NCBI GenBank assembly: GCA_902488835.1
Contig: CABTXQ010000005.1
Coordinates: 1-47,820 of the forward strand
Source of the DNA: an uncultured Ileibacterium sp.
Lineage (GTDB): Bacteria; Bacillota; Clostridia; Peptostreptococcales; Anaerovoracaceae
Direction: 5' to 3'
Length of the DNA stretch: 47,820 nucleotides
Each line of letters starts with the position of its first letter. Position 1 is the first letter of the stretch. Under the pieces are notes generated by a model. The model ran no database searches, was not told the DNA's origin, and was given only the letters and a program-made list of their open reading frames with translations. Shown here piece by piece: positions 31,100 to 39,063 of this stretch. Both the position numbers and the translations under genes were made by a program.

Positions 31100-32410
31100 A
31101 TGATTAAACTGAAAAACAGGGGAAAAAATAATATTTATCTTTATCAAACCGGTGTTGACAATATGTTTATAAACGATTTGCTTCCGATGGCACCGGGAGA
31201 CTATGTCAAGGTATACATGTTCGGACTTATGTATTCCGAGCAGGGAAAAGAGGTCAGGCAGAGTCAAATGGCAGGTATATTAGGTATGCCAGAAGACAAA
31301 ATCGATGAAGCATGGACATATTGGGAAAAACAGGGCGTAGTAGAAATTGAGAAAACCGGCGATAGCGAAGAAGAAGCTAATTATAATGTAAAATTCATAA
31401 GCCAAATAGAAGCTTATTTCAATGCAAATGCGAATGCGAATGGAAATTTGCATTCTGATGGCAAAAAAGCTGAAGAGGCAATTTCAGATGATAGAAACAT
31501 TCTAAATAAAGATATGGCACTTGTTCTTAAGAAATTATATGAGGAACTTGAGGAAAAATCCGGGCAACTCCTTTCACCAAAGGCTATGGATACTGTAGCA
31601 GAAGCCATAGGAACATATCAGGTGAATCCAAAGGTCTTTTCATATGCAATAAAATATTGTACAGATCGAAATCAATACAGTGTTGACTACATTACAAAGG
31701 TGGCAATTAATTGGAAGAAAGAGGGTCTCGAGAGCAAAAGTGAAGTTTTGGACTATAACGCTGAATATGATGAAAGATACTCAAATTATAAGAGAATATT
31801 CGAAAAAATGGGTTTTAGAAGACCTGTTTCGGATGCAGATATCGAATTGATAGATCCTTGGTTCGATAAATATAATTTTACACTAAAAGAGGTGCTCAAT
31901 GCCTGCGGCAAAACTGCCGGATTAAGGGAGCCGAATCTAAAATATGTTAACAAGGTTCTCATGAACGAGTATGAGAGGCGCGGCGGAGACTCGACTGATC
32001 CAGACAGTAAGAAGGTATCAAGAAAGGTACTTGAGAAATATCTTCAAGCTCTTAGGGAATATGAGATAAGCCAATTTAATTCAAGATATAAGGAAGTTCA
32101 AAGTAAAATACCCGTATGGAAGGAAGTTGAACGGCTAGAAAGAGAAATAAAAGAATCTATATTGACCTTTAATTTTACTGCTGAGGCAAAGGAAAAAAGA
32201 GAAATTAACAGGAAAAGGCAGAAAGAACTTGAAAAGAAGAAGAAAAAAATTCTTATAAGCAACGGATACCCTGAGGACTATCTAGATATTTGGTATAAGT
32301 GCGATAAATGCAATGATTCGGGGGTAACCTCGAGCGGGCAGATATGCTCTTGTATAGAGGACAGAACAAAAGAGGCCTATGTATGGAATCAAAAAAGACT
32401 AAAGAAATAA
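31100..32410 (+). CDS. DnaD-domain protein fused to the N-terminal zinc domain of a DnaC-type helicase loader
   Basis: A 436-residue replication protein. Residues about 20-100 look like the winged-helix part of a DnaD protein; about 140-215 and 225-295 are two DnaD-like helical domains (VSDADIELIDPWFDKYNFTL, then VLNACGKTAG). Residues about 310-436 instead resemble the N-terminus of clostridial DnaC/DnaI helicase loaders: a long helix, then ISNGYPEDYLDIWYKCDKCN and a cysteine cluster (Cys401, 404, 416, 418). A loader would continue into an AAA+ ATPase, but this one stops 18 residues after the last cysteine, and the next gene is a peptidase. No Walker motif is present. It follows dnaB by two bases, so a role in loading or recruiting the helicase is likely. 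Confidence 0.8.
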   Translation: MIKLKNRGKNNIYLYQTGVDNMFINDLLPMAPGDYVKVYMFGLMYSEQGKEVRQSQMAGILGMPEDKIDEAWTYWEKQGVVEIEKTGDSEEEANYNVKFISQIEAYFNANANANGNLHSDGKKAEEAISDDRNILNKDMALVLKKLYEELEEKSGQLLSPKAMDTVAEAIGTYQVNPKVFSYAIKYCTDRNQYSVDYITKVAINWKKEGLESKSEVLDYNAEYDERYSNYKRIFEKMGFRRPVSDADIELIDPWFDKYNFTLKEVLNACGKTAGLREPNLKYVNKVLMNEYERRGGDSTDPDSKKVSRKVLEKYLQALREYEISQFNSRYKEVQSKIPVWKEVERLEREIKESILTFNFTAEAKEKREINRKRQKELEKKKKKILISNGYPEDYLDIWYKCDKCNDSGVTSSGQICSCIEDRTKEAYVWNQKRLKK

Positions 32411-33936
32411 AGGAAATAAAAAGAAATAAAAAGAGTCGTTTCGCTTATGACGATGGAACACTGGGGATATTTGGAAGAGCTTCAGCAAGGATAATAGAAG
32501 CTCATGACAATCTTCAGGCAGTTATAGATGAGGAATTATATAGGAGTTTTATTCAACTTCGCTCTTGGATGCACGTTCACAGGTTAAAGCCCGGAAAGGC
32601 ACATAAGCTTGCCCTCACAATCATGTCATTATTCATTGCAAGCTGTACGTTATTCCTTGTAATGGAACATTTTACTGTATATGAATACGCATATAACGGC
32701 AGGACACTAGGCTATGTTAAAAACCAGGAGGTAGTCTATGACATTCTTGATATAGCCGGAAAAAGCCTTTCTGAAACAAACAAGGATTATAGAATTAAAT
32801 TTGTCGCAAATGATAATATAATATTTAAGAAGATTACGGGCAAAAACAAGGATCTTGACGATACGGATATAGTCCTTAATAAACTTACATATATGACGAA
32901 TATTGAAACGGAAGCGACGGGAATTTATGAGGATGGAAAGCTTCTTTCCGTTGTGGAGAATGAAAAAATTGCTAATAATATAACCGAGCGCATAATTGCA
33001 AAAAACAAAACACCTGATAAGGGAATGAAGCTTGAAAAAGTGAATTTCAAGGGCAAAGTTGAGTTTAAGCCAATTAAAGTTATGATTAACGGAATTCATG
33101 GATATAAAAAATCCGAACAAATACTAAATAATGGTGGAACATATGAACTCAAACATATTGTCGATGAAAATGAAACACTAAGGGATATTGAGAGTAAATT
33201 CGGAGTCAAAGATGACTCTATCTATGACAAAAAAGGCGAAGAAAAAATATCAAAAGTTAATAGTGGAGATATTGTAACAATCAAAAAAGAGGTATCGCCT
33301 ATTCAAGTAGAGCTTGTTGAAAAAGGAACTATGTCCGAAATTATCAAGTTTAAAACGATTGAAAAAGAGAGCAAAGACTATTATAAAGGCGATAAATACG
33401 TAGAGCAAGAAGGAGTAGATGGAAAACAGGTAATTACCGGTACCGTTACAAAGGTAAATGGCAAAATAGTTCATCAGAATATTAAGCATAAAGAAGTTAT
33501 AGTAGAGGCTGTCGACAAAATAGTACTTGTCGGAATAACCGAAAGACCTAAGACTGCACCTACCGGTTCTTTTATGTGTCCAACAAGGAATTATACGATA
33601 ACATCTCCATTTGGACCACGTTGGGGTAGGTTCCACTCTGGAGTTGATATGGCAGGACCTATGGGCACACCTATATTTGCTGCGGACGGAGGAACTGTAG
33701 TAAGAGCCGGATATTTTGGAGGATATGGTAATTGCATCGATATTGACCATGGAAACGGGGTTGTTACTCGATATGGACATAACAGCTCACTTTATGTAAG
33801 TGCAGGAGAAAAAGTATACAAGGGACAGGAAATTGCTGCTATGGGAAGCACTGGAAACAGTACCGGACCACATCTGCATTTTGAAATAATAATTAATGGA
33901 AGTCCGATAGATCCAATGAGTAGAGTATCGTTATAG
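32383..33936 (+). CDS. Membrane-anchored M23 peptidase with LysM-like and G5 domains
   Basis: A 517-residue protein: basic N-terminal cytoplasmic part (about 1-70), one transmembrane helix (about 75-95), a region with no clear family (100-250), a LysM-like segment (about 255-303), a G5 domain (about 307-385) and a C-terminal M23 peptidase. The zinc ligands are visible: HSGVD (His418, Asp422) and HLHFE (His497, His499), so the enzyme should be active as a peptidoglycan endopeptidase outside the cell. The ATG at 32383 is preferred over 32344 because AGAGG lies seven bases upstream. It overlaps the DnaD-fusion gene by 28 bases, where a helicase-loader ATPase might be expected. Confidence 0.9.
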   Translation: MESKKTKEIKEIKRNKKSRFAYDDGTLGIFGRASARIIEAHDNLQAVIDEELYRSFIQLRSWMHVHRLKPGKAHKLALTIMSLFIASCTLFLVMEHFTVYEYAYNGRTLGYVKNQEVVYDILDIAGKSLSETNKDYRIKFVANDNIIFKKITGKNKDLDDTDIVLNKLTYMTNIETEATGIYEDGKLLSVVENEKIANNITERIIAKNKTPDKGMKLEKVNFKGKVEFKPIKVMINGIHGYKKSEQILNNGGTYELKHIVDENETLRDIESKFGVKDDSIYDKKGEEKISKVNSGDIVTIKKEVSPIQVELVEKGTMSEIIKFKTIEKESKDYYKGDKYVEQEGVDGKQVITGTVTKVNGKIVHQNIKHKEVIVEAVDKIVLVGITERPKTAPTGSFMCPTRNYTITSPFGPRWGRFHSGVDMAGPMGTPIFAADGGTVVRAGYFGGYGNCIDIDHGNGVVTRYGHNSSLYVSAGEKVYKGQEIAAMGSTGNSTGPHLHFEIIINGSPIDPMSRVSL

Positions 33937-33944
33937 GAAAAAAT

Positions 33945-34301
33945 ATGGCGGATAGAAGCAAGGAAAGAGAAAAGCTCAGGAAAAAGAAAAAAAGGGCATC
34001 AAGACGTAAATTCATTATCATAATGATAATGTTGATTTCCGTTGCAATCGGCAATCCTTTAAAAAACTATATATCTCTTAAAATAGAAAATCGCAGACTT
34101 AAAGAAAGAAATGAACAACTCATTCTACAGAGAACAAAGTTAAAAGAGGAATACAAAAACATCGATAACAGAGAATATGTTGAAAAACAGGCAAGGGAGC
34201 AATTAAGATTAGCTAACCCTGAAGAGATAATATTTGTCTTTCCGGAAGGCGAGAAAAAAATAAATGTCACAACAGAAGATGATAAAACCAAAAATAAATG
34301 A
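33945..34301 (+). CDS. Septum formation initiator family protein (FtsB/DivIC-like)
   Basis: A 118-residue bitopic protein: a highly basic cytoplasmic start (REKLRKKKKRASRRK), one transmembrane helix (about 23-40), a coiled coil (about 45-75, IENRRLKERNEQLILQRTKL) and a YVEKQAREQLRLANPEEIIF segment, the conserved end of FtsB/DivIC. It is expected to join the divisome with FtsL and FtsQ/DivIB. The gene starts 8 bases after the peptidase stop codon and overlaps rnmV by 38 bases. FtsL-like function cannot be excluded, but the NPEEI motif favours DivIC. Confidence 0.88.
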   Translation: MADRSKEREKLRKKKKRASRRKFIIIMIMLISVAIGNPLKNYISLKIENRRLKERNEQLILQRTKLKEEYKNIDNREYVEKQAREQLRLANPEEIIFVFPEGEKKINVTTEDDKTKNK

Positions 34302-34857
34302 AGCAATAATAGTTGAAGGAAAAGATGACGAGTCTATTGTTTCAAGAGCTATAGATGCAATGATAATAGTTACGCATGGATTTGGAATAAAGAAAGAAAC
34401 ATGGAATCTGATTGACAAGGCGTATAAAGAAAAAGGGATAATAATATTCACAGATCCTGATCATGCGGGAGAGATGATAAGGAGAAAGATTGAATCAAAA
34501 TATCCTAAAGCGATGCATGCAAATATTCAAAGAAGCAAGGCAAAAAAAGATAAGGATATAGGGATTGAAAATGCAAAGATTAAGGACATTGTTGAAGCGG
34601 TAATGAGTGCAAGGGGTTCAAAAAACGATAAATCAATAAGTGAAAAAGAAAGAGATATTGAAGCAGAACCGGAAAAAATTTGTATAAAAGACCTATTTGA
34701 ACTCGGACTTTTCGGGGGAGAAGAATCAGGGATAAAAAGGGAAAGAATTTGTGCAAACCTTGGAATTGGATATTGCAATGCTAAGGTTTTTGTGAAGAGG
34801 GTCAATTCTTTCGGGATAACAAAAAAAGATATTTTGGAGGCATCGAAAATTGACTGA
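34264..34857 (+). CDS. rnmV: Ribonuclease M5
   Basis: A 197-residue TOPRIM nuclease that matures 5S rRNA. The TOPRIM motifs are IVEGKDDE (Glu18, Asp21/22) and FTDPDHAGE (Asp64, Asp66). The C-terminal part holds ERICANLGIGYCNAKVFVKR, typical of RNase M5. It starts inside the 3' end of the FtsB/DivIC-like gene, and rsmA starts inside its own 3' end, a chain of overlaps that indicates one message. The pairing with rsmA is standard in Firmicutes. Confidence 0.94.
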   Translation: MSQQKMIKPKINEAIIVEGKDDESIVSRAIDAMIIVTHGFGIKKETWNLIDKAYKEKGIIIFTDPDHAGEMIRRKIESKYPKAMHANIQRSKAKKDKDIGIENAKIKDIVEAVMSARGSKNDKSISEKERDIEAEPEKICIKDLFELGLFGGEESGIKRERICANLGIGYCNAKVFVKRVNSFGITKKDILEASKID

Positions 34858-35725
34858 AAAAGATCTTCCTCTCATAGAAGAGATAAAATATATAAGAAAA
34901 AAATACAAATTTGAAACATCTAAAAGGCTCGGACAAAACTTCCTTATAAATGAAAGTGTAGTAGAGGGAATAATTGAAAGCGCAGGTGTTAAAGACAGCA
35001 TCGTAATAGAGATTGGCCCAGGGATAGGGACGCTAACGGCAAGGCTTGCGAAGGAGGCTAGGCAGGTTATAGCCGTAGAGCTTGATGAAAGGCTGATTCC
35101 AATTCTTAAAGATAGGTTCTCACATTATCCTAATGTTGAGATAATTCACGGAGATATACTTGAGATTGATCTTGAGAAAATATGTGAAAGTATTCAAGAA
35201 CGCTACAGAAATCATCCCATAAAAATAATAGGAAACCTACCATATTACATTACAACGCCTATAATACTTAAGCTAATAAAAAGAGAAATTCCCGTAGAAA
35301 GCATTGTAATAATGATTCAAAAAGAAGTTGCAGAAAGGATCATTGCAGAGCCTGGTAGTAACAAGTGCGGAGCCATAACATATGCCGTCCATTACTATTC
35401 AGTACCGTCAAGTATAATGGAGGTAAAAAAAGAAAGCTTTTATCCTAAGCCTAAGGTGGATTCTATGGTTATTGAATTAAATCTGCGTAAAGAAAATGCG
35501 GTTTTTACTGATGACGAAAAACAATTTTTTAGAATCATTAATTCGGGATTTATGCATAGAAGAAAGACATTGTTGAACGCCCTTCAATCGATGGGAGAAT
35601 ACAGCAAAGATGAACTAAGGGCAGCTTTGAGCAGTTCCAATATTGAAGAAAGGAGAAGAGCGGAAAGTCTCTCTCTTCAGGAATTTGCAAATCTTACCAA
35701 CAAGTTGACCCGGGAGAAGGATTAA
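34850..35725 (+). CDS. rsmA: 16S rRNA (adenine(1518)-N6/adenine(1519)-N6)-dimethyltransferase RsmA (KsgA)
   Basis: A 291-residue dimethyltransferase acting late in small-subunit assembly. Motifs: SKRLGQNFLIN (about 24-34), SAM site IEIGPGIGTLT (53-63), and IIGNLPYYIT, the catalytic NLPY. The start is a TTG at 34850: TTGGAGG lies eight bases upstream, and the start codon overlaps the end of rnmV (TTGACTGA). Its stop codon shares a base with the next ATG at 35725. Confidence 0.96.
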   Translation: MTEKDLPLIEEIKYIRKKYKFETSKRLGQNFLINESVVEGIIESAGVKDSIVIEIGPGIGTLTARLAKEARQVIAVELDERLIPILKDRFSHYPNVEIIHGDILEIDLEKICESIQERYRNHPIKIIGNLPYYITTPIILKLIKREIPVESIVIMIQKEVAERIIAEPGSNKCGAITYAVHYYSVPSSIMEVKKESFYPKPKVDSMVIELNLRKENAVFTDDEKQFFRIINSGFMHRRKTLLNALQSMGEYSKDELRAALSSSNIEERRRAESLSLQEFANLTNKLTREKD

Positions 35726-37833
35726 TGAAAGACTCAAAGTTAAAAAATATCCCCATTCGCGTAATGCAATTTATTAAGGGGAAAGTCAAAAAAGCTTATA
35801 ATAAAATACCAAAAAGAGAATCAAAGCTCTATGACGGACAAAGTCATCAGGCACGTTACTTGGTCAAAATAGCAATTCAATCATTCATTATATATTTGTT
35901 TATTGAAGAATTTGCAAGGATAACGGTAAGCCTGGTCGGTGCTCCTCTTATGATTATTAACCAGCCACTTGTATTTATATATAACTGGGGAATAATTTTT
36001 GCGACGCTTTCAATTTCATTGCTTTTCAAAAGAAGGAATTTTGTCGCAATGGTTGTCGGAATATTCTGGATCGTTCTTGGTACAATAAACGGAATAATAC
36101 TTACAAAGAGGATGACTCCATTCACAGTATATGATACGAAGAACTTTAAGGATGGATTAACGCTTATAACACAATATTTCAAAGTTTGGCAGATGATATC
36201 TCTAATTTTATTGATATTATTTTCCATCATATTTCTTGTAATTTATTTCTTCGGCTCAAAGAAATGGATTAATTTGAACTGGAAGAAGAATATTGTGACG
36301 ATTATTATTATTTTCGCTGTTTTAGCGGGTCAAACTGTCGGGATGCTTAAGATAGGCAGGCTTTCGACTTATTTTGGCAACCTAAACTACGCATATAGAG
36401 ACTATGGGTTTCCATACGGATTCATAAACACAACGGCAAATACCGGAATAAATAAGCCATTCGGATATTCAGAGAATTCTATAAAAGAAATACTCGAAAA
36501 TGATACATCAACGAAAGGGATTTTTGATCCAAAAGAATACGGAAATAAGACTTGGTATGGCAATTACAAAAAACCAAATATCATTATTCTACAACTTGAA
36601 TCTTTTTCATTGGCACAAGATTATAATCATATCGGAGTATCAGCGGACCCAACACCTGTTTTCAATAAGCTTAGAAAGGATTATTCTACAGGTTGGTTCA
36701 AGGTCCCCGCATGTGGGGCGGGTACTGCAAACACCGAGTTTGAGGTTCTTACAGGAATAAGCTCGAGATTTTTCGGACCGGGAGAATATCCCTATAAAGG
36801 AAAGTTAAGAAATAATACTCAAGAAAGCATGGCAAACGTGCTTAAAGAGAACGGATATTATACCGCCGCAATGCACAATCATAGGGCACTTTTTTACAAT
36901 AGAAATGAAGTATATCCGAATTTGGGATTTGATTCATATACATCGGTTGAATACATGAACGATGTTGAAAGAACGCCGGTAGGATGGGCAAAAGATTCAA
37001 CTATGATTGATGATATAATGGATATAATCACAACAACAGATGAAAGTGACTTTCTACATATTGTATCAGTTCAAGGACATGGTGCATATCCTCCAAATAA
37101 GATTTTCTCTTCACCATATGTTACGGTATCAGCAAACAATGATGCTACGAAATATAAATATGAATATTATGTAAATGAATGCTATGAAATGGACAAGTTC
37201 CTCGGGGATCTCATAGAAAAGATCAATGAAGCAGGTGAACCAACGATAATGCTCGTATACGGAGATCATATTCCTGCGCTTGATGTCAAAGAAAACGAAT
37301 ATGCAAATGGAGATCTCTATAAGACGAGATATGTGTTATGGGACAATATAGGACTTCCAAAGATGGATCAAGATCTCAATGCATATGAATCGGGAGCAAG
37401 GGTGCTAGAAGCAGCGGGAATAATTCATGAGGGTGTGATATTCGATTATCAGCAGACAGCGGACAAAAAGAACAATAAGAATTATCTGAAAAATCTAAAG
37501 GCACTTTCATATGATCAAATGTATGGTGAAAATTATGCCTTCGGAGGGAAACGTCCGTACAAGAGAACGAAAATGAAGATGGGATTTAAGGATATTGAGG
37601 CAGAAAAAATAGTTAAGATTGGTGATAATTATTATATTACAGGTAAGAATTTCACAGAATGTAGTAGTTTCAGCATTGATGGAAAAATATTAAAGACTAT
37701 ATATTTAAGCCCTGAATTGATAGGCCTACAGGGCAAGATTAATCCTAAAGACATAAAAAAACTAAAGGTCAGCCAGATCGATAGGAAAGAAAAATCTATA
37801 CTCACGACGACAAATACCCTTGAGGAATTATAA
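35725..37833 (+). CDS. LTA synthase family (sulfatase-type) membrane phosphotransferase
   Basis: A 702-residue protein with about five transmembrane helices in the first 210 residues, then a large extracellular alkaline-phosphatase/sulfatase domain. Visible active-site features: Glu292 in LQLESFS (metal ligand), Thr334 in GAGTANTEFE (probable nucleophile), and the later YGDHIPAL metal-binding motif. Members move glycerol phosphate from phosphatidylglycerol to lipoteichoic acid or related polymers. Beyond the catalytic part, about residues 605-702 form an extra C-terminal region (YYITGKNFTECSSFSIDG) resembling an IPT/Ig-like fold, less common in simple LtaS. The position, sharing one base with rsmA, is unusual for an LTA gene; the polymer made is unknown. 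Confidence 0.88.
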   Translation: MKDSKLKNIPIRVMQFIKGKVKKAYNKIPKRESKLYDGQSHQARYLVKIAIQSFIIYLFIEEFARITVSLVGAPLMIINQPLVFIYNWGIIFATLSISLLFKRRNFVAMVVGIFWIVLGTINGIILTKRMTPFTVYDTKNFKDGLTLITQYFKVWQMISLILLILFSIIFLVIYFFGSKKWINLNWKKNIVTIIIIFAVLAGQTVGMLKIGRLSTYFGNLNYAYRDYGFPYGFINTTANTGINKPFGYSENSIKEILENDTSTKGIFDPKEYGNKTWYGNYKKPNIIILQLESFSLAQDYNHIGVSADPTPVFNKLRKDYSTGWFKVPACGAGTANTEFEVLTGISSRFFGPGEYPYKGKLRNNTQESMANVLKENGYYTAAMHNHRALFYNRNEVYPNLGFDSYTSVEYMNDVERTPVGWAKDSTMIDDIMDIITTTDESDFLHIVSVQGHGAYPPNKIFSSPYVTVSANNDATKYKYEYYVNECYEMDKFLGDLIEKINEAGEPTIMLVYGDHIPALDVKENEYANGDLYKTRYVLWDNIGLPKMDQDLNAYESGARVLEAAGIIHEGVIFDYQQTADKKNNKNYLKNLKALSYDQMYGENYAFGGKRPYKRTKMKMGFKDIEAEKIVKIGDNYYITGKNFTECSSFSIDGKILKTIYLSPELIGLQGKINPKDIKKLKVSQIDRKEKSILTTTNTLEEL

Positions 37834-37850
37834 GAATAGGATGGAGAAGG

Positions 37851-39047
37851 ATGACAACAACTGAAGAAATAAAAGAAGTTAAGGAATCAACTGAAGAAAA
37901 CAAAGCAACTGAAGAAAATAAAGCAACTGAAACGAATGAGATAGTTACCGGAATTCTTGAAATAGCGGACGGAGGATTCGGATTCCTTAGATTTAATAAT
38001 TTTATGACCTCTGATGCTGATGTCTATGTGTCAAATTCTCAGATAAGAAGATTTGATTTAAGGACGGGTGATAAGGTAAAGGGGATCAAGAGAGAGGCCA
38101 ATTCAAAAGAGCGTTTCGGAGCGCTTCTCAAGGTCATGTCTGTGAATGGGAGGTCTCCAGAACAGGCGAAAAGAAGACCTAGATTTGATGACCTAACTCC
38201 GATTTTTCCAAATGAGAGGTTTACGCTTGAAAGCACCCCGATTGAATTAAGCACCAGAATGATTGATTTAATAGCACCAATAGGAAGAGGTCAGAGAGGG
38301 CTTATCGTCGCACAGCCAAAGGCGGGTAAAACTGTACTCCTTAAAAAAATAGCAGGAAGCATCGAGAATAAATATGAAGAGGTTGAACTCATTGTTTTAC
38401 TCGTAGATGAAAGACCTGAAGAGGTTACAGATATGAAGAGATCTCTTAAGCGTGCGGATGTCATATACTCAACTTTCGATGAAAGACCTGCACACCATGT
38501 TAAAGTTGCAGAGATGGTAAATGCCAGGGCAAAAAGACTTGCGGAAGAGGGGAAAGATGTAGTTATACTTCTTGACAGCATAACCAGACTTGCAAGAGCA
38601 TATAATATGGAGGTGCCGACATCAGGGAGGACTCTATCAGGAGGACTTGATCCGGGGGCACTTCATCCTCCAAAAAAATTCTTCGGAACTGCTAGAAACC
38701 TTGAAGAGGGCGGTAGTGTAACAATTCTTGCAACTGCACTTGTGGATACGGGCAGTCGCATGGACGATGTTATTTATGAGGAATTTAAAGGAACCGGCAA
38801 TATGGAACTTCATCTTGATAGAAAGATGAGCGAAAGAAGAATATTCCCGGCAATAGATCTTGCAAAATCAGGAACAAGAAGAGAAGATCTGCTACTTACT
38901 CCGGAAGAATATCAAGTTATGTTCTTCCTTAGAAGAGAGATGTCAGACGGTAATCCGGCGGAGGTTACAGAAGAAATTCTTGACAACCTCACACATACCA
39001 AGACGAATAATGATTTCATTAATATAATGAGGAAAGTTAATTATTAG
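37851..39047 (+). CDS. rho: Transcription termination factor Rho
   Basis: A 398-residue Rho. The cold-shock-type RNA-binding domain begins VTGILEIADGGFGFLRF (about 32-48), and the ATPase has Walker A AQPKAGKT (154-161), LLDSITRLARAYN and the Q-loop region SGRTLSGGLDPGAL. The usual extra N-terminal helical Rho_N domain is missing; instead there is a 30-residue acidic, lysine-rich tail with two TEENKA repeats. The start follows AGGATGGAGAAGG. The rpmE gene often found next to rho is not here. Confidence 0.96.
   Translation: MTTTEEIKEVKESTEENKATEENKATETNEIVTGILEIADGGFGFLRFNNFMTSDADVYVSNSQIRRFDLRTGDKVKGIKREANSKERFGALLKVMSVNGRSPEQAKRRPRFDDLTPIFPNERFTLESTPIELSTRMIDLIAPIGRGQRGLIVAQPKAGKTVLLKKIAGSIENKYEEVELIVLLVDERPEEVTDMKRSLKRADVIYSTFDERPAHHVKVAEMVNARAKRLAEEGKDVVILLDSITRLARAYNMEVPTSGRTLSGGLDPGALHPPKKFFGTARNLEEGGSVTILATALVDTGSRMDDVIYEEFKGTGNMELHLDRKMSERRIFPAIDLAKSGTRREDLLLTPEEYQVMFFLRREMSDGNPAEVTEEILDNLTHTKTNNDFINIMRKVNY
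37891..37926 (+). repeat. Two tandem 18-bp units in the 5' end of rho
   Basis: CTGAAGAAAACAAAGCAA (37891-37908) and a copy with one mismatch (37909-37926), encoding TEENKA twice in the Rho N-terminal tail. The unit length keeps the frame, so copy number can vary without breaking the protein. Confidence 0.8.
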
Positions 39048-39063
39048 ATAAAGAGGAACCTAA

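Noticed and set aside
31400..31460. Asparagine/alanine-rich stretch in the DnaD-fusion protein as a repeat tract of interest
   Set aside because: It is only about eight residues (N and A alternating) and looks like a normal flexible linker.
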